A stretch of DNA of 64,000 nucleotides from CBDFHC01 sp965247585 (GTDB taxonomy: Bacteria; Chloroflexota; Dehalococcoidia; Lucifugimonadales; GCA-2712585): positions 620,001 through 684,000 of the forward strand of contig CBDFHC010000004.1 of the NCBI GenBank assembly GCA_965247585.1, read 5' to 3'. The translations under genes and the position numbers were made by a program. Positions 1 to 8,248 of this stretch are shown here, in pieces (the first letter of the stretch is position 1; every line of letters starts with the position of its first letter). A model generated the notes under the pieces. It did not search any database, was not told the origin of the DNA, and was given only the letters and a program-made list of their open reading frames with translations.

Positions 1-236
1 GAAAAAAGATAGGGACCATACTGGATGATGAGCTGGTCCGTAGGGCGAAGCTGGCGGCAGCTTCTGATGGGATACCCGTGAGCCGGATAATGGAAACGGC
101 GCTAAGGGAATACCTGGACAAGCGGAAAGGACCGAAGCTGGGAAGCGTTGCGGAGTCTATGTTCGGTGCCATTCCCGCAGACATTTCACTGGTTAAAGCC
201 ATCATGGAGGAACCCAGTGCCATTGACGTTGGGTGA
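1..236 (+). CDS. Ribbon-helix-helix antitoxin, 5' end outside window
   Basis: The reading frame is open from base 3 to a TGA at 234-236, giving about 77 residues, and the start lies upstream of the window. The peptide begins with a basic residue pair, a short beta-strand-like GTILDDEL, then two helices (VRRAKLAAASDG, PVSRIMETALREYLDKR). This is the usual layout of RHH/CopG/VapB-type antitoxins. The following PIN gene starts inside this frame (20-bp overlap), as expected for an antitoxin-toxin operon with translational coupling. By family knowledge it would bind DNA through the N-terminal ribbon and neutralise the toxin through its C-terminal tail. The exact antitoxin family cannot be fixed from the partial sequence. 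Confidence 0.7.
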   Translation, partial: KKIGTILDDELVRRAKLAAASDGIPVSRIMETALREYLDKRKGPKLGSVAESMFGAIPADISLVKAIMEEPSAIDVG

Positions 237-723
237 CGTCCAAACAGGGCAGGTTCTGTTTATCGACGCCAACATTTTTATCCACCAAATTACCGGCCAA
301 TCGAGGGCTTGCGTGTCGTTCCTTAGGCGCTGCGAAAGTGGGGAGGTACGAGGAGTTACTGGCACCCACATACTGATGGAGGTGCTACACCGTCTAATGG
401 CCTTCGAGGCAGTACAAAAAGGACTGGTGAGTCCGGGCAACGTTACCCGGAAGCTTAGGGACAGGCCGGAAATGGTTAGAGGTCTCAGCAGCTATGCTCG
501 TCAAGTCGCAAGGATTGAAGCCATAGGCATACAGGTACGCCCAGTGGGAATTGAGGAGATACGAGCGAGCTATGAGGTCCGGACGCGGACGGGACTGCTG
601 GTCTACGATTCAGTGAGCGTGGCGATGATGGAGCAGATGAGGGTGGCGGCAATTGCCACGGAGGACCGAGACTTTGGGGTGCTACCGGAGCTACAAGTGT
701 ACACTGCCGGGGACATTTCGTGA
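217..723 (+). CDS. PIN-domain ribonuclease toxin (VapC-like)
   Basis: 168 residues. I chose the GTG at 217 because GGAGG lies at 206-210 with a 6-nt spacer; the longer frame from 148 would overlap the antitoxin further. PIN acidic residues are visible in order: Asp in LFIDANIFIH near residue 16, Glu in LMEVLHRL near 50, Asp in LVYDSVS near 130, and Asp in ATEDRDF near 148. Known PIN toxins are Mg2+-dependent endoribonucleases that cleave tRNA, rRNA or mRNA when the partner antitoxin is degraded. The gene overlaps its antitoxin by 20 bp, so the pair is a type II toxin-antitoxin module. The RNA target cannot be read from the sequence. Confidence 0.85.
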   Translation: MPLTLGDVQTGQVLFIDANIFIHQITGQSRACVSFLRRCESGEVRGVTGTHILMEVLHRLMAFEAVQKGLVSPGNVTRKLRDRPEMVRGLSSYARQVARIEAIGIQVRPVGIEEIRASYEVRTRTGLLVYDSVSVAMMEQMRVAAIATEDRDFGVLPELQVYTAGDIS

Positions 724-742
724 CGGATATTAGGAGGGTGCA

Positions 743-1108
743 TTGAATTACCTGCGGATTTTCACTGGCGCCGACGGCCAGTCCCACTTTGAAGATGTGG
801 AGATGGACCTAACGGGAGCCGAGTTTATCCCCGGGGAACCGCCTGTCTGGTCGTCTGCAACGTTCTGGCGGGGAAATGCCGCGCCGGTGAGGGTGCCGAA
901 GGGATGGGACGGAGGGCAGCACGTAGCGCCCGCGAGGGTGCTGGTGGTGATCACGAAAGGGGAAGTTGAATTCGAGGCGGGGGGCGAAAAGCGCAGGCTG
1001 GGAGCGGGAGCGGTGGTTTTGGCTGAGGATACCACCGGCAGCGGACATTACGCTCGAGTGGTGGGTGATGAGGACTGGGAGTCTCTGGTGATGGCCTTAG
1101 AGGAATGA
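743..1108 (+). CDS. Small cupin-fold protein
   Basis: 121 residues starting with TTG at 743, chosen for the AGGAGG at 731-736. The sequence is all-beta in pattern, with a glycine-rich turn (TKGEVEFEAGGEKRRLGAG) like the G(X)5HXH...G(X)5 region of cupins and a following VVLAEDTTGSGH segment with a possible metal ligand His. Cupins of this size act as small-molecule isomerases or dioxygenases, or as binding proteins. It lies about 70 bp upstream of the TPP decarboxylase genes in the same direction and may belong to that operon, but the substrate is unknown. The cupin assignment rests on the strand pattern and the glycine/His placement, not on full motif conservation. Confidence 0.6.
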   Translation: MNYLRIFTGADGQSHFEDVEMDLTGAEFIPGEPPVWSSATFWRGNAAPVRVPKGWDGGQHVAPARVLVVITKGEVEFEAGGEKRRLGAGAVVLAEDTTGSGHYARVVGDEDWESLVMALEE

Positions 1109-1180
1109 GGCAACCGCGGTTGTAAAGGCGGTAGGGGCGTCCATATAATGGGCCAACTGGGGCGCGAGGAGAGAACAAGG

Positions 1181-1693
1181 ATGGTTGATCAGCAACAGGA
1201 AGCGGTACTGCACCCGCAAGCGATAATTTCGGAGCTGAAGAAAAACCGGATCACCCACGTGGTGTGGCTGCCGGACAGCGAGACAAATTTCATGTACGAA
1301 CAGCTTCTGGCGGAGCCCTCCGTGGACCTGGTGCCTGTGGCCCGCGAGGGAGAGACGATGGCCATCGCCGCGGGGCTGTGGGTGGGGGGCAAGCGTCCGG
1401 TGGCGCTAATACAGAACACAGGGATCTTCGAGTCGGGGGACTCGATCAGGGGGCTGGGTCTGGACGTGGGCCAACCGCTGGTTATGCTGGTTGGCTACAG
1501 GGGTTGGGACCGGCACGGGGTCTCCCCGGACTCCGCGGCCAAATTCATTGAGCACATCCTGCACGCGTGGGGGATCAACTACTACCTGGTGGAGACGGAC
1601 GACGACGCGTGGAGAATCTCGCTGGCGATGGAGGAAGCGGAGCGGGAGTCTAGGCCGGTGGCGGTGCTGGTGGGGACCGAATTCGGCGCGTAG
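1181..1693 (+). CDS. TPP-dependent decarboxylase, alpha (PYR) subunit; sulfopyruvate/phosphonopyruvate decarboxylase type
   Basis: 170 residues from the ATG at 1181 (GAGGAGA at 1166-1172, 8-nt spacer); an in-frame ATG at 1148 is the alternative. The fold is the N-terminal pyrimidine-binding domain of TPP enzymes. It has the conserved activating Glu in VAREGETMAIAAGLW near residue 57 and a downstream ALIQNTGI segment. The size is close to the separate alpha subunit of methanogen sulfopyruvate decarboxylase (ComD). The beta subunit follows after 20 bp. Together they should decarboxylate a 2-oxo acid with a small charged group (sulfopyruvate, phosphonopyruvate or similar); the true substrate is an inference. 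No ComA/B/C partners are visible, so coenzyme M synthesis is not implied. Confidence 0.75.
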   Translation: MVDQQQEAVLHPQAIISELKKNRITHVVWLPDSETNFMYEQLLAEPSVDLVPVAREGETMAIAAGLWVGGKRPVALIQNTGIFESGDSIRGLGLDVGQPLVMLVGYRGWDRHGVSPDSAAKFIEHILHAWGINYYLVETDDDAWRISLAMEEAERESRPVAVLVGTEFGA

Positions 1694-1713
1694 GGCCAGG
1701 AGAGGAGCTGGGG

Positions 1714-2304
1714 ATGATTAAGAACATTGACGCCTGCCGAGCGATAGAGGAGCACCGCGGCGACGCGCTAGTGGTGACCACTATGGGGGCGGGGAACGCC
1801 CAGTTCGGGTGGCCGCAGGTGACCAACAACCAGGCGGAGGACATCCCGGTGGGGGGCGCCATGGGGAAGGCATCGTCCTTTGCGCTGGGGCTGGCGCTGG
1901 CCCAGCCGGGGAAGCGCGTTATCATCATGGACGGCGACGGCAGCCTGGTGATGAACCTGGGAACGATGACCACCATCAGCGAGACGGCGTCGCCCAACCT
2001 GTACCACTTCGTTTTCGAGAACGGGGTGTACGCGGTGACCGGGGGACAGCCCATCCCTGCCAAAGGGAAGATCAACTTCAAGGAGATGGCGCAGGGGGCC
2101 GGCTACGCGGCGGCGTATGACTTCGACAACCTAGAGGATCTGGCCACCAACCTGGATGGGATTTTCCAACAGAAGGGGCCGGTACTGGTGAACCTGAGGA
2201 TCATACCCGAGATTGAGAACACGCCGATCCATCTCCGGCAGCGGGCGAAGCGAAACACGGTGATGGCGGTGGAAGAGGTCAGACAGGCACTGTCTGCAGG
2301 GTAG
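1714..2304 (+). CDS. TPP-dependent decarboxylase, beta (PP) subunit
   Basis: 196 residues. The diphosphate-binding domain is clear: a GGAMGKASSFALGLALAQP segment near residue 47, then the TPP motif GDGSLVMN near residue 75, followed by VFENGVYAVTGGQ, where Asn completes the Mg2+/TPP site. It pairs with the alpha subunit immediately upstream, as in two-gene sulfopyruvate and phosphonopyruvate decarboxylases. Length matches the ComE type. A further gene 200 bp downstream is a diverged copy of this same domain, so the locus carries one PYR and two PP-type genes. The substrate is not determinable from sequence. Confidence 0.8.
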   Translation: MIKNIDACRAIEEHRGDALVVTTMGAGNAQFGWPQVTNNQAEDIPVGGAMGKASSFALGLALAQPGKRVIIMDGDGSLVMNLGTMTTISETASPNLYHFVFENGVYAVTGGQPIPAKGKINFKEMAQGAGYAAAYDFDNLEDLATNLDGIFQQKGPVLVNLRIIPEIENTPIHLRQRAKRNTVMAVEEVRQALSAG

Positions 2305-2320
2305 CAGGGGCGGTCTCAGT

Positions 2321-2515
2321 TTGGTGAAGCGGATTGCGGAAGGGGCGTTCAGCTCTTTGCTGGGAATTGGCGCGCTGCTGGGAGGGTTCTATCTGCTGTA
2401 CCTGGGTTTCTTGAACTCCAATGTACTGCGCGGGGTGGGTGGAGGGGCGGCAATCCTGCTGGGCATGTGGTTGATCACCCGGGCGCGCAGGGCCAACGCG
2501 GGACCGGGCCGGTGA
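2321..2515 (+). CDS. Small two-helix membrane protein
   Basis: 64 residues starting with TTG, 16 bp after the TPP beta gene. Two hydrophobic segments are visible (about residues 10-31, ALLGGFYLLYLGFL, and 38-53, GGGAAILLGMWLI), ending in a basic tail with several Arg residues, so both ends are probably on the same side of the membrane. The last bases overlap the next start codon (GTGA, 2512-2515), which implies translational coupling with the degenerate TPP gene. No family is recognised. Its position between two TPP genes suggests a membrane anchor or a housekeeping passenger; neither can be shown. Confidence 0.55.
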   Translation: MVKRIAEGAFSSLLGIGALLGGFYLLYLGFLNSNVLRGVGGGAAILLGMWLITRARRANAGPGR

Positions 2516-3078
2516 TTCCCGCCCGGGAAGCGGCGCGGACCATCAGCCGGTGGAGGGGTGAAGCGGTGGTGGTGGCGGCGTCCAGCGCGCTACGGGAGTG
2601 GGTACAGGTCTCGGAGCGGCGTGAGCTGGACGTAGACTTGCACGATTGCCCGGACAAGGTGGCGGCGGTGGGGTTGGGAATTGGGCTGGCGCGGCCGGAC
2701 GTGAAGGTGCTGGTGCTGGACAACGACGCAGCGCTGCGGATGAACCCATCAGCCATGGCAACGGTGGGGAGTCTAGGCCCGGAAAACCTAGTACACATCG
2801 TTTTTGAGGACGAGTCTTACAGTTCTACCGGGGGCCTGGCCATACCGGGGTTGGGCGGGCTGGATTATGTGAAGCTGGCTAAGGACTACGGGTATAGGCG
2901 GGCGTTCCGATTCGATGAGTTGGAGGAGTTGGCGCTATCGCTGGACGAGTTGTTAGGGCAGCCAGGCCCAATCCTGGTCTCGGTGAAGGTGTTCCACGGC
3001 GATGACCTGCCGCCGGGCCCGGAGGGGACGACGGCGCAATCCATGGACCGGGTGAAAGGGGCGCTAGGCGGCGGGTGA
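2512..3078 (+). CDS. Degenerate TPP beta-subunit paralogue
   Basis: 188 residues from the GTG at 2512, which overlaps the preceding stop codon; an in-frame upstream start at 2467 is possible but would overlap that gene by 49 bp. It aligns along its length with the beta subunit at 1714: GLGIGLARPDVKVLVLDND matches GLALAQPGKRVIIMDGD, and the segments IVFEDESYSSTGGL and FVFENGVYAVTGGQ match. The TPP motif has decayed: GDGS is NDAA, and the Asn after it is Asp. Either the protein binds TPP weakly, or it has become a regulatory or structural subunit. The frame is intact with no stops, so it is probably still selected. Confidence 0.7.
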   Translation: MIPAREAARTISRWRGEAVVVAASSALREWVQVSERRELDVDLHDCPDKVAAVGLGIGLARPDVKVLVLDNDAALRMNPSAMATVGSLGPENLVHIVFEDESYSSTGGLAIPGLGGLDYVKLAKDYGYRRAFRFDELEELALSLDELLGQPGPILVSVKVFHGDDLPPGPEGTTAQSMDRVKGALGGG

Positions 3079-3507
3079 GGCGACCTCGACCTGAATAGGG
3101 TCGCCCAGCTTGAGGGCCCCTCCCTGAAGAACGCGGGTGAGCATGCCGCGCTGCATGTCCAGGCTTTCCCTCAGACCTGGGCGTATCTCATCCATACGGC
3201 CGCAGGGCTCGCAGTGACCGGTGATCTCCAGGATAACGTCCGATCCGATACGCAGACGCTGGCCGTTCGAAAGCTGATGGATGGCCAGTCCGGAGACGGT
3301 GACGTTCTCTCGAACCATGCCTGGCTTGAGGTCAAAGGAATCCAGCACCTCGCTGTCCATGAGGAGGATTTGCCGGTGGTTATCCGCCTGGGCGTGGCGG
3401 TCACCCTCCAGCCCAACGCCAGTGACGGCGGTGGCCTGTTCCCTAAAGTCCATAGGCTCTCGATGCCCTACGCAGAGCTGGAGAGAAACGATTTTTCCGC
3501 TGACCAT
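3064..3507 (-). CDS. MOSC domain protein
   Basis: 147 residues from the ATG at 3507 (GGAGG 5 nt upstream on the minus strand); an in-frame ATG at 3531 is the alternative. The MOSC (molybdenum cofactor sulfurase C-terminal) fold is indicated by GVGLEGDRHAQADNHRQILLMD, by VRENVTVSGL, and by the conserved Cys region HCEPCGRMDEIRPGL. Stand-alone MOSC proteins of this size (YiiM/YuaD-like) bind molybdenum cofactor or handle sulfur for it; some act in N-hydroxylated base detoxification. It is convergent with the degenerate TPP gene and overlaps it by 15 bp. No molybdoenzyme is visible in the window. Confidence 0.85.
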   Translation of the reverse strand: MVSGKIVSLQLCVGHREPMDFREQATAVTGVGLEGDRHAQADNHRQILLMDSEVLDSFDLKPGMVRENVTVSGLAIHQLSNGQRLRIGSDVILEITGHCEPCGRMDEIRPGLRESLDMQRGMLTRVLQGGALKLGDPIQVEVASPAA

Positions 3508-3601
3508 AGTGTCCTCCGTTGTCTGGGTCATGCCAAGTGTCCGCTATTATACCGTGAGGTAGGCTGGGCGGGAAACGGGGCGGAGGTGGTGGCAAGGCCG
3601 G

Positions 3602-4054
3602 TCAGCCGGAGACGGGGGACTTTGCCGACGCGCCGGAAAGGACTTCCTCCAACGGAGTGCCTTCGTGCTCCGGGGCGGGAGCGCAGAGCTCTATCTCAAT
3701 GCCGTCCGGGTCCAGGATGCACAGGCCCTTGGTGTCACCGTGGTCGCCGTACCCGGCGATACGGATGCCCTTCTCGTTAACCAGGCGGTACGCCTCAATG
3801 AGGTCGTCAATGGAGTCGAACTCGTAGGCGAGGTGGTACATGCCAACGCGGGTGGGCTCGGGGCCGGGAGCGTCGCCGGCGATCTTGGCGATGGCCAGGT
3901 CGTGGTCCACGTCCTGGTTGCTTCTGAAGAAGACCATGGAATCGCCGGCGCGGCCCTTGACCTCCAGCCCCAGGAATCCGGTGTAGAACTCTTCAGACCT
4001 CTCCAGGTCTCGGACTCTAAGGACAACGTGCCCCAATCGCTTCGGCTTTATCAT
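3602..4054 (-). CDS. VOC (glyoxalase/extradiol dioxygenase) family protein
   Basis: 150 residues. The two beta-alpha-beta-beta-beta halves of the VOC fold are seen, with metal ligands placed as in type I extradiol dioxygenases: His in LGHVVLRV near residue 8, His in MYHLAYEF near residue 73 and Glu in DGIEIELCAP near residue 126. The start has GGAGGG about 10 nt upstream. Enzymes of this shape open catechol rings or act as glyoxalase-like isomerases. The full HHE set suggests it is catalytic rather than a binding protein. The neighbouring MOSC gene is on the same strand, but the 95-bp gap does not prove an operon. Confidence 0.85.
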   Translation of the reverse strand: MIKPKRLGHVVLRVRDLERSEEFYTGFLGLEVKGRAGDSMVFFRSNQDVDHDLAIAKIAGDAPGPEPTRVGMYHLAYEFDSIDDLIEAYRLVNEKGIRIAGYGDHGDTKGLCILDPDGIEIELCAPAPEHEGTPLEEVLSGASAKSPVSG

Positions 4055-4256
4055 GGTTGGATTTTCCCTCCGAACGTTCTTTTGTGCGAATGGTTATTAT
4101 AGCCGGTCCAGGCTGGAGTAGGGCACGGGGCGAGTTTGATTCTGAGGGACACGCGTTCCCAAGCGGGAAGGACGAGCGCTCAGAGCATGTGAGTAAGTTG
4201 AGCCAGCACAGCGATAGTGGGCGCGAGGGTTGGATGTGCTCTTCCTTACCTGCCAG

Positions 4257-4466
4257 ATTCCTCATTCTTCGCGCACGGACTCGGAATCCATCATGTTGGC
4301 GTCCAGCACCGGGGAGGATGAAAATCAGGATTGGTATCCGAAGCGGGCGCCGCGGTAGGACTTGCTCTCCCTCCGCACCCAGATTCTTCGATCCTCACGG
4401 GCGGACTCAGAATGACATGGTGGGGGGCGGAATGCGGTATGGGCTCGTCCTTCGAGAGCCTCAGGA
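4257..4466. repeat. Dispersed intergenic repeat, family A, copy 1
   Basis: A roughly 205-bp segment that recurs with high similarity at 18751-18957. Shared stretches include the run ending in cggactcggaat, the ATGTTGGCGTCCAGCACC core, and the block from ttcgatcctcacgggcgg to gtccttcgagagc. No convincing gene is present between 4055 and 4751; the frames here are short and not conserved between the copies. A shorter piece of the same repeat recurs at 4512-4540. Confidence 0.8.
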
Positions 4467-4511
4467 TGAGCGGGTTGGAGGGGTAGGAGGCTTATTTTCA
4501 TGGGAATAGAT

Positions 4512-4540
4512 CATGTTGGCGTCCAGCACCGGGGAGGATG
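4512..4540. repeat. Dispersed repeat family A, short partial copy
   Basis: About 29 bases identical to the ATGTTGGCGTCCAGCACC... core at 4292-4320. It lies directly after copy 1 and is followed by unrelated sequence. A run near 4593 (ggattgcgaatcaca) also resembles the start of family B, so this intergenic stretch is a mosaic of repeat pieces. Confidence 0.75.
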
Positions 4541-4751
4541 CAACGAGAGTGGCGGCTATCATCCATGGTGACCGGTATAGCTACTACAAAGGATTGCGAA
4601 TCACAAGATTTCGGGATGAGCGGGAATGGGGGGCCGGAAGCTCTATTTCCACGTATGTGCTAGAAGAGTGGGGTTGGGGCGGAAAAGAAAGCCGCTGTCC
4701 CGATGAAATCAGGACGGCGGCTTCAAGTATCAGGCTGGTGGAATTAGAGGG

Positions 4752-6770
4752 TTAGACCTTGGCTTCTTCCTTGGCCTTCTGGGCCTCGTCGGCGAGCTTC
4801 TGGCCGACGACGGGCGGGACGGCCTCATAGTGGCTGAACTCCATGGTGTAGCTGGCGCGGCCCTGGGTGAGGGAACGCAGGTCAGTAGAGTAGCGGAGCA
4901 CCTCGGCCTGGGGAACGTCGGCTTCTATGATGGTGGCGCCGTCTCCCGGGACCATGCCGACGATGCGCCCCCGTTTGCCGTTCAGGTCACCAATGACGTC
5001 ACCGGTAAAGTTGTCCGGCGCCTTGACGGCCAGCTTGACGATGGGCTCCAGGACGATGGGCTTGCCCTCGGCCATGCCGCGGCGGAAGGCGCCAGAGCCA
5101 GCGATCTCGAAGGCTATGCCGGATGAGTCGACGTCGTGGTAGCTGCCGTCGTAGAGGACCACCTTAATGTCCACCACGGGATAGCCGGCCAATGAGCCTT
5201 CGCCCAGGGCCTTAACGATGCCTTTTTCCACGGCGGGGATGTACTCCCTGGGGATGGAGCCGCCGACGACCTTTTGGCTGAACTCGAAGCCGGAGTTGCG
5301 CTCGCCGGGCTCCAGGCGGAGCAGGACATGGCCGTACTGACCGTGGCCACCGGTCTGCTTCTTGTGCTTGTACTCGGCGTTGGTAACCACGGAGATGGTC
5401 TCGCGGTAGGGAACCTTGGGGAGTTGAAGGGTCAGCTCAGCGCCAAACTTCCGCTTGACCTTGTCGATGGCGTTCTCCAGATGGACGTCTCCCTGACCTG
5501 ACAAGACGCTCTCGTTGGTGGACGGGTCCCTGGTGAGTTTGAGGCTGGGGTCCTCTTCCACGATGCGAGTGAGGGAGGTGGACATCTTGTCCAGGTCTGC
5601 GCTGGATTTGGGGTAGACGGCCAAGGAGTAGAAGCCGGCGGGAAAGACCACGGGGTCCAGAGTGATGGGATTGTCCCGTTGGCAATGGGTGTCTCCGGTG
5701 ACGGTGGCGGCCAGCTTGGAGACGGCACCCATGTCCCCGGGACCAATTTCCTGGGTGGGCTCCTGGTTCTTGCCTTGAATGGCAAAGAGCTGGCCTATGC
5801 GTTCAGACTGCTCCTTGTTGGCGTTCCAAACCTCAGAGTTGGCGGTGTAGGCGCCGCCGTAAACCCGGAAGAAGGAGAGCTTGCCAACGAAGGGGTCTGC
5901 GGTGGTCTTGAAGACCAGGGCGACGAGGGGAGAGGAGGGCTCGGTTAAGACGCCTTCCACGGACGGGGCCTGCAAGGGAGAGGGGAGGTAGGAGATAACG
6001 GCGGCCTGTAGCTGCTCTACGCCGATGTTCTGGGTAGCGGAACCGATAAGCACGGGGACGATATCGCCGGATTCGACGGCATTTTGCAGACCCCGGGCAA
6101 GCTCATCCGCAGTGAGCTCATCACCCTCCAGGTATTTGGTTGCCAGGTGGTCGTCGCTTTCAGCCACGGCCTCAATGAGGCGCTCGCGGGCGGCCTCAAC
6201 CTCATCGGCCATATCCGGAGGGGCGCCGGAGGGGTCCAGCAGGCTGACGACGCCTTTGAAGTCCGGAGCGGCGCCGATGGGTAGCTGCACGGGAACGCAG
6301 TTGCGTCCGAAGGCGGCCTGCACGCTATCCAGGGAGCGCTGGAACTCGGCGTTGTCCCGGTCCAGCTTGTTGATGAAGATGATGCGGGGTATGTTCCGCT
6401 CGCGGCAGTTTTCCCAGGACTGCTCTGTACCCACTTCGACGCCGGCCACGCCGCTGACGACGATGACGGCGCCCTCAACTACCCGAAGGGCGGATATCAC
6501 TTCGCCGCGGAAGTCATCGTAGCCCGGAGTATCCAAGAAGTTGACTTTGTAGCCGTCAGAGGAGCAGGGAATCACGCTGGTCTGGGTACTGGAGCCGCGC
6601 TTGTGTTCCTCCGGCTCATAGTCGGAGGTGGTGCTGCCAGCCTCCACGCTGCCCAGGCGGTTGATGGCGCCGGTGTTAAAAAGAAGCGCCTCAACCAGAC
6701 TGGTGGTCCCTGCGCCGCTGTGAGATAGGAGGACGACGTTCCGAATTCGGCCGGTCTCGGTTAGAGCCAT
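4752..6770 (-). CDS. EF-G-like translational GTPase with altered P-loop
   Basis: 672 residues from the ATG at 6770 (AGGAGG 6 nt upstream). The architecture is that of elongation factor G: GTPase domain, then domains II to V (KVPYRETI, GGHGQYGHV, GSGAFRRGM, MVPGDGATIIEADVP). It is shorter than canonical EF-G and matches the FusA2/EF-G-like branch. G3 (DTPGYDDF) and G4 (INKLDRDN) are present, but the P-loop reads SHSGAGTTSL: the invariant Lys is Thr and the leading Gly is Ser. The switch II His of EF-G is also absent. Either GTP hydrolysis is lost or nucleotide is bound unusually. It lies alone between two intergenic regions. A canonical fusA is not in the window. Confidence 0.85.
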   Translation of the reverse strand: MALTETGRIRNVVLLSHSGAGTTSLVEALLFNTGAINRLGSVEAGSTTSDYEPEEHKRGSSTQTSVIPCSSDGYKVNFLDTPGYDDFRGEVISALRVVEGAVIVVSGVAGVEVGTEQSWENCRERNIPRIIFINKLDRDNAEFQRSLDSVQAAFGRNCVPVQLPIGAAPDFKGVVSLLDPSGAPPDMADEVEAARERLIEAVAESDDHLATKYLEGDELTADELARGLQNAVESGDIVPVLIGSATQNIGVEQLQAAVISYLPSPLQAPSVEGVLTEPSSPLVALVFKTTADPFVGKLSFFRVYGGAYTANSEVWNANKEQSERIGQLFAIQGKNQEPTQEIGPGDMGAVSKLAATVTGDTHCQRDNPITLDPVVFPAGFYSLAVYPKSSADLDKMSTSLTRIVEEDPSLKLTRDPSTNESVLSGQGDVHLENAIDKVKRKFGAELTLQLPKVPYRETISVVTNAEYKHKKQTGGHGQYGHVLLRLEPGERNSGFEFSQKVVGGSIPREYIPAVEKGIVKALGEGSLAGYPVVDIKVVLYDGSYHDVDSSGIAFEIAGSGAFRRGMAEGKPIVLEPIVKLAVKAPDNFTGDVIGDLNGKRGRIVGMVPGDGATIIEADVPQAEVLRYSTDLRSLTQGRASYTMEFSHYEAVPPVVGQKLADEAQKAKEEAKV

Positions 6771-6971
6771 CAAATGCCTCCTAGTAGTGGCCAGACTGGT
6801 GCCTACCGGTCATTTTAGCCAAAAGGGGTTGTGCCCGCAACGGAAGGCAGTCCATCCGGAACGACGCCGCGGGCGTACGAGATAGAATATGCGTCCAGGG
6901 TGGAGCAGCCGCGGCACGAATAGGCGCCGCGGCGGGGCCAAACCCCGGTGGGGTAAGCTAGCTAAGCTGTA

Positions 6972-8198
6972 ATGCGTGTGCAAAGAGGGATTGTTGTAGT
7001 CCTGCTGGGGCTGCTGGTGCTGGCCGCGGGTAGGGGAGACCCATCGGTTTCGGAGCTGGACGCCAAGGTGGCGCAGTACCGGTGGGGGGTGGCGGGGTGG
7101 GAGGTGAAGAATTTCCTGGACAAGTGGAGGTATAGAATCCGGGAGGCGCTGCCGTGGCACCGGGCGCCGGCGGAGGACGCCAAGGTCCTGGAAGAGCTTT
7201 TTCATGGGAGCCAGCGCATCACGGAGCTGGAGCGGCGTTTGGTGACGGGGGATGGAGGGGAAGGGGTGTTTGAGCAGACCCGGATGGAAATTGCAGACCA
7301 ACTGGATGAGCTGAGAGGGCGGCAGACCAGGATCCGGTCGCAGGCGGAGGAGCGGCTGGAGGGGCAGGTGAGCGCGGTGCTGGACGAGGAAGGGTTCCAG
7401 TCCAGGATAGGGCTGATCTGGCCGCCGGTGGACGTTTCGCTGGTGAACCCGCCCAAGGCGCTGGTGATCTCTCCCCGGGACGTGATTGAGCGGCGGCGGA
7501 CGATTAATCTGCGGCCAAACCTGATGCTAGAAGAGATAGAGTCGCTGGAGGAGGAGATCTTTCGGGAGCTAGGACTGTCGGCGCTGGTGGTAAACATTGG
7601 GGGGATAGCGACCTACCCCAGCATAGTTCCGCCCCGGCTGGGGATGCGGGGCACGTTGGAGGTGACGGCGCACGAGTGGCTGCACCAGTACTGGTTCTTC
7701 CGGCCGCTAGGACGCAACTACTGGAGTGACGGGGACACGATGACGCTGAACGAGACGGCGGCGTCCATGGCGGGGAAGGAGTTGGGGGCGCGGGCGTACG
7801 AGCTGGTGACGGGGGAGGCGCTGCCCGAACCAATGGCGGTCCCGGCCCCGGCGCAGGTGGCCGCCGAGAGCGCGTTTGATTTCCAGGAGGAGATGCGGGA
7901 GACGCGGCTGGAGGCGGACCGGCTGCTGGCACAAGGGCTGGTGGAGGAGGCGGAGCAGTACATGGAGGAGCGGAGGAAGCTGTTTGTGGCGAACGGCTTT
8001 TTCATCCGGAAGCTGAACCAGGCATACTTCGCGTTCTTCGGGACGTATGCGGCCAACCCGGCGTCGGTCAGCCCGATTCAGGGCGAGCTGGAGCGGTTCA
8101 GGGCGACGGTGGACGGCACGGGGGAGTTCATTCGGGCGATGTCCGGGTTCTCCAGCTACGGCGAATTCAAACGGGCGCTGGAGGAGTTGGTGGAGTGA
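6972..8198 (+). CDS. Secreted HExxH zinc metallopeptidase-like protein
   Basis: 408 residues with an N-terminal hydrophobic segment (VVVLLGLLVLAAG) that looks like a signal peptide or anchor. A zinc-binding HExxH motif is visible as TAHEWLHQYWF near residue 235. About 25 residues later comes LNETAASMAGKELG, whose Glu would be the third ligand, as in gluzincins. Long amphipathic helices surround this core, with coiled-coil-like stretches near residues 70-130 and 300-345. It probably acts outside the cytoplasmic membrane. No named peptidase family is recognised. The start has no clear ribosome binding site. Confidence 0.6.
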   Translation: MRVQRGIVVVLLGLLVLAAGRGDPSVSELDAKVAQYRWGVAGWEVKNFLDKWRYRIREALPWHRAPAEDAKVLEELFHGSQRITELERRLVTGDGGEGVFEQTRMEIADQLDELRGRQTRIRSQAEERLEGQVSAVLDEEGFQSRIGLIWPPVDVSLVNPPKALVISPRDVIERRRTINLRPNLMLEEIESLEEEIFRELGLSALVVNIGGIATYPSIVPPRLGMRGTLEVTAHEWLHQYWFFRPLGRNYWSDGDTMTLNETAASMAGKELGARAYELVTGEALPEPMAVPAPAQVAAESAFDFQEEMRETRLEADRLLAQGLVEEAEQYMEERRKLFVANGFFIRKLNQAYFAFFGTYAANPASVSPIQGELERFRATVDGTGEFIRAMSGFSSYGEFKRALEELVE

Positions 8199-8248
8199 GT
8201 CCGGCCGAGGGATGAAGGGCTTGCGGAAAGCAGCGCACAGACCTCGGT

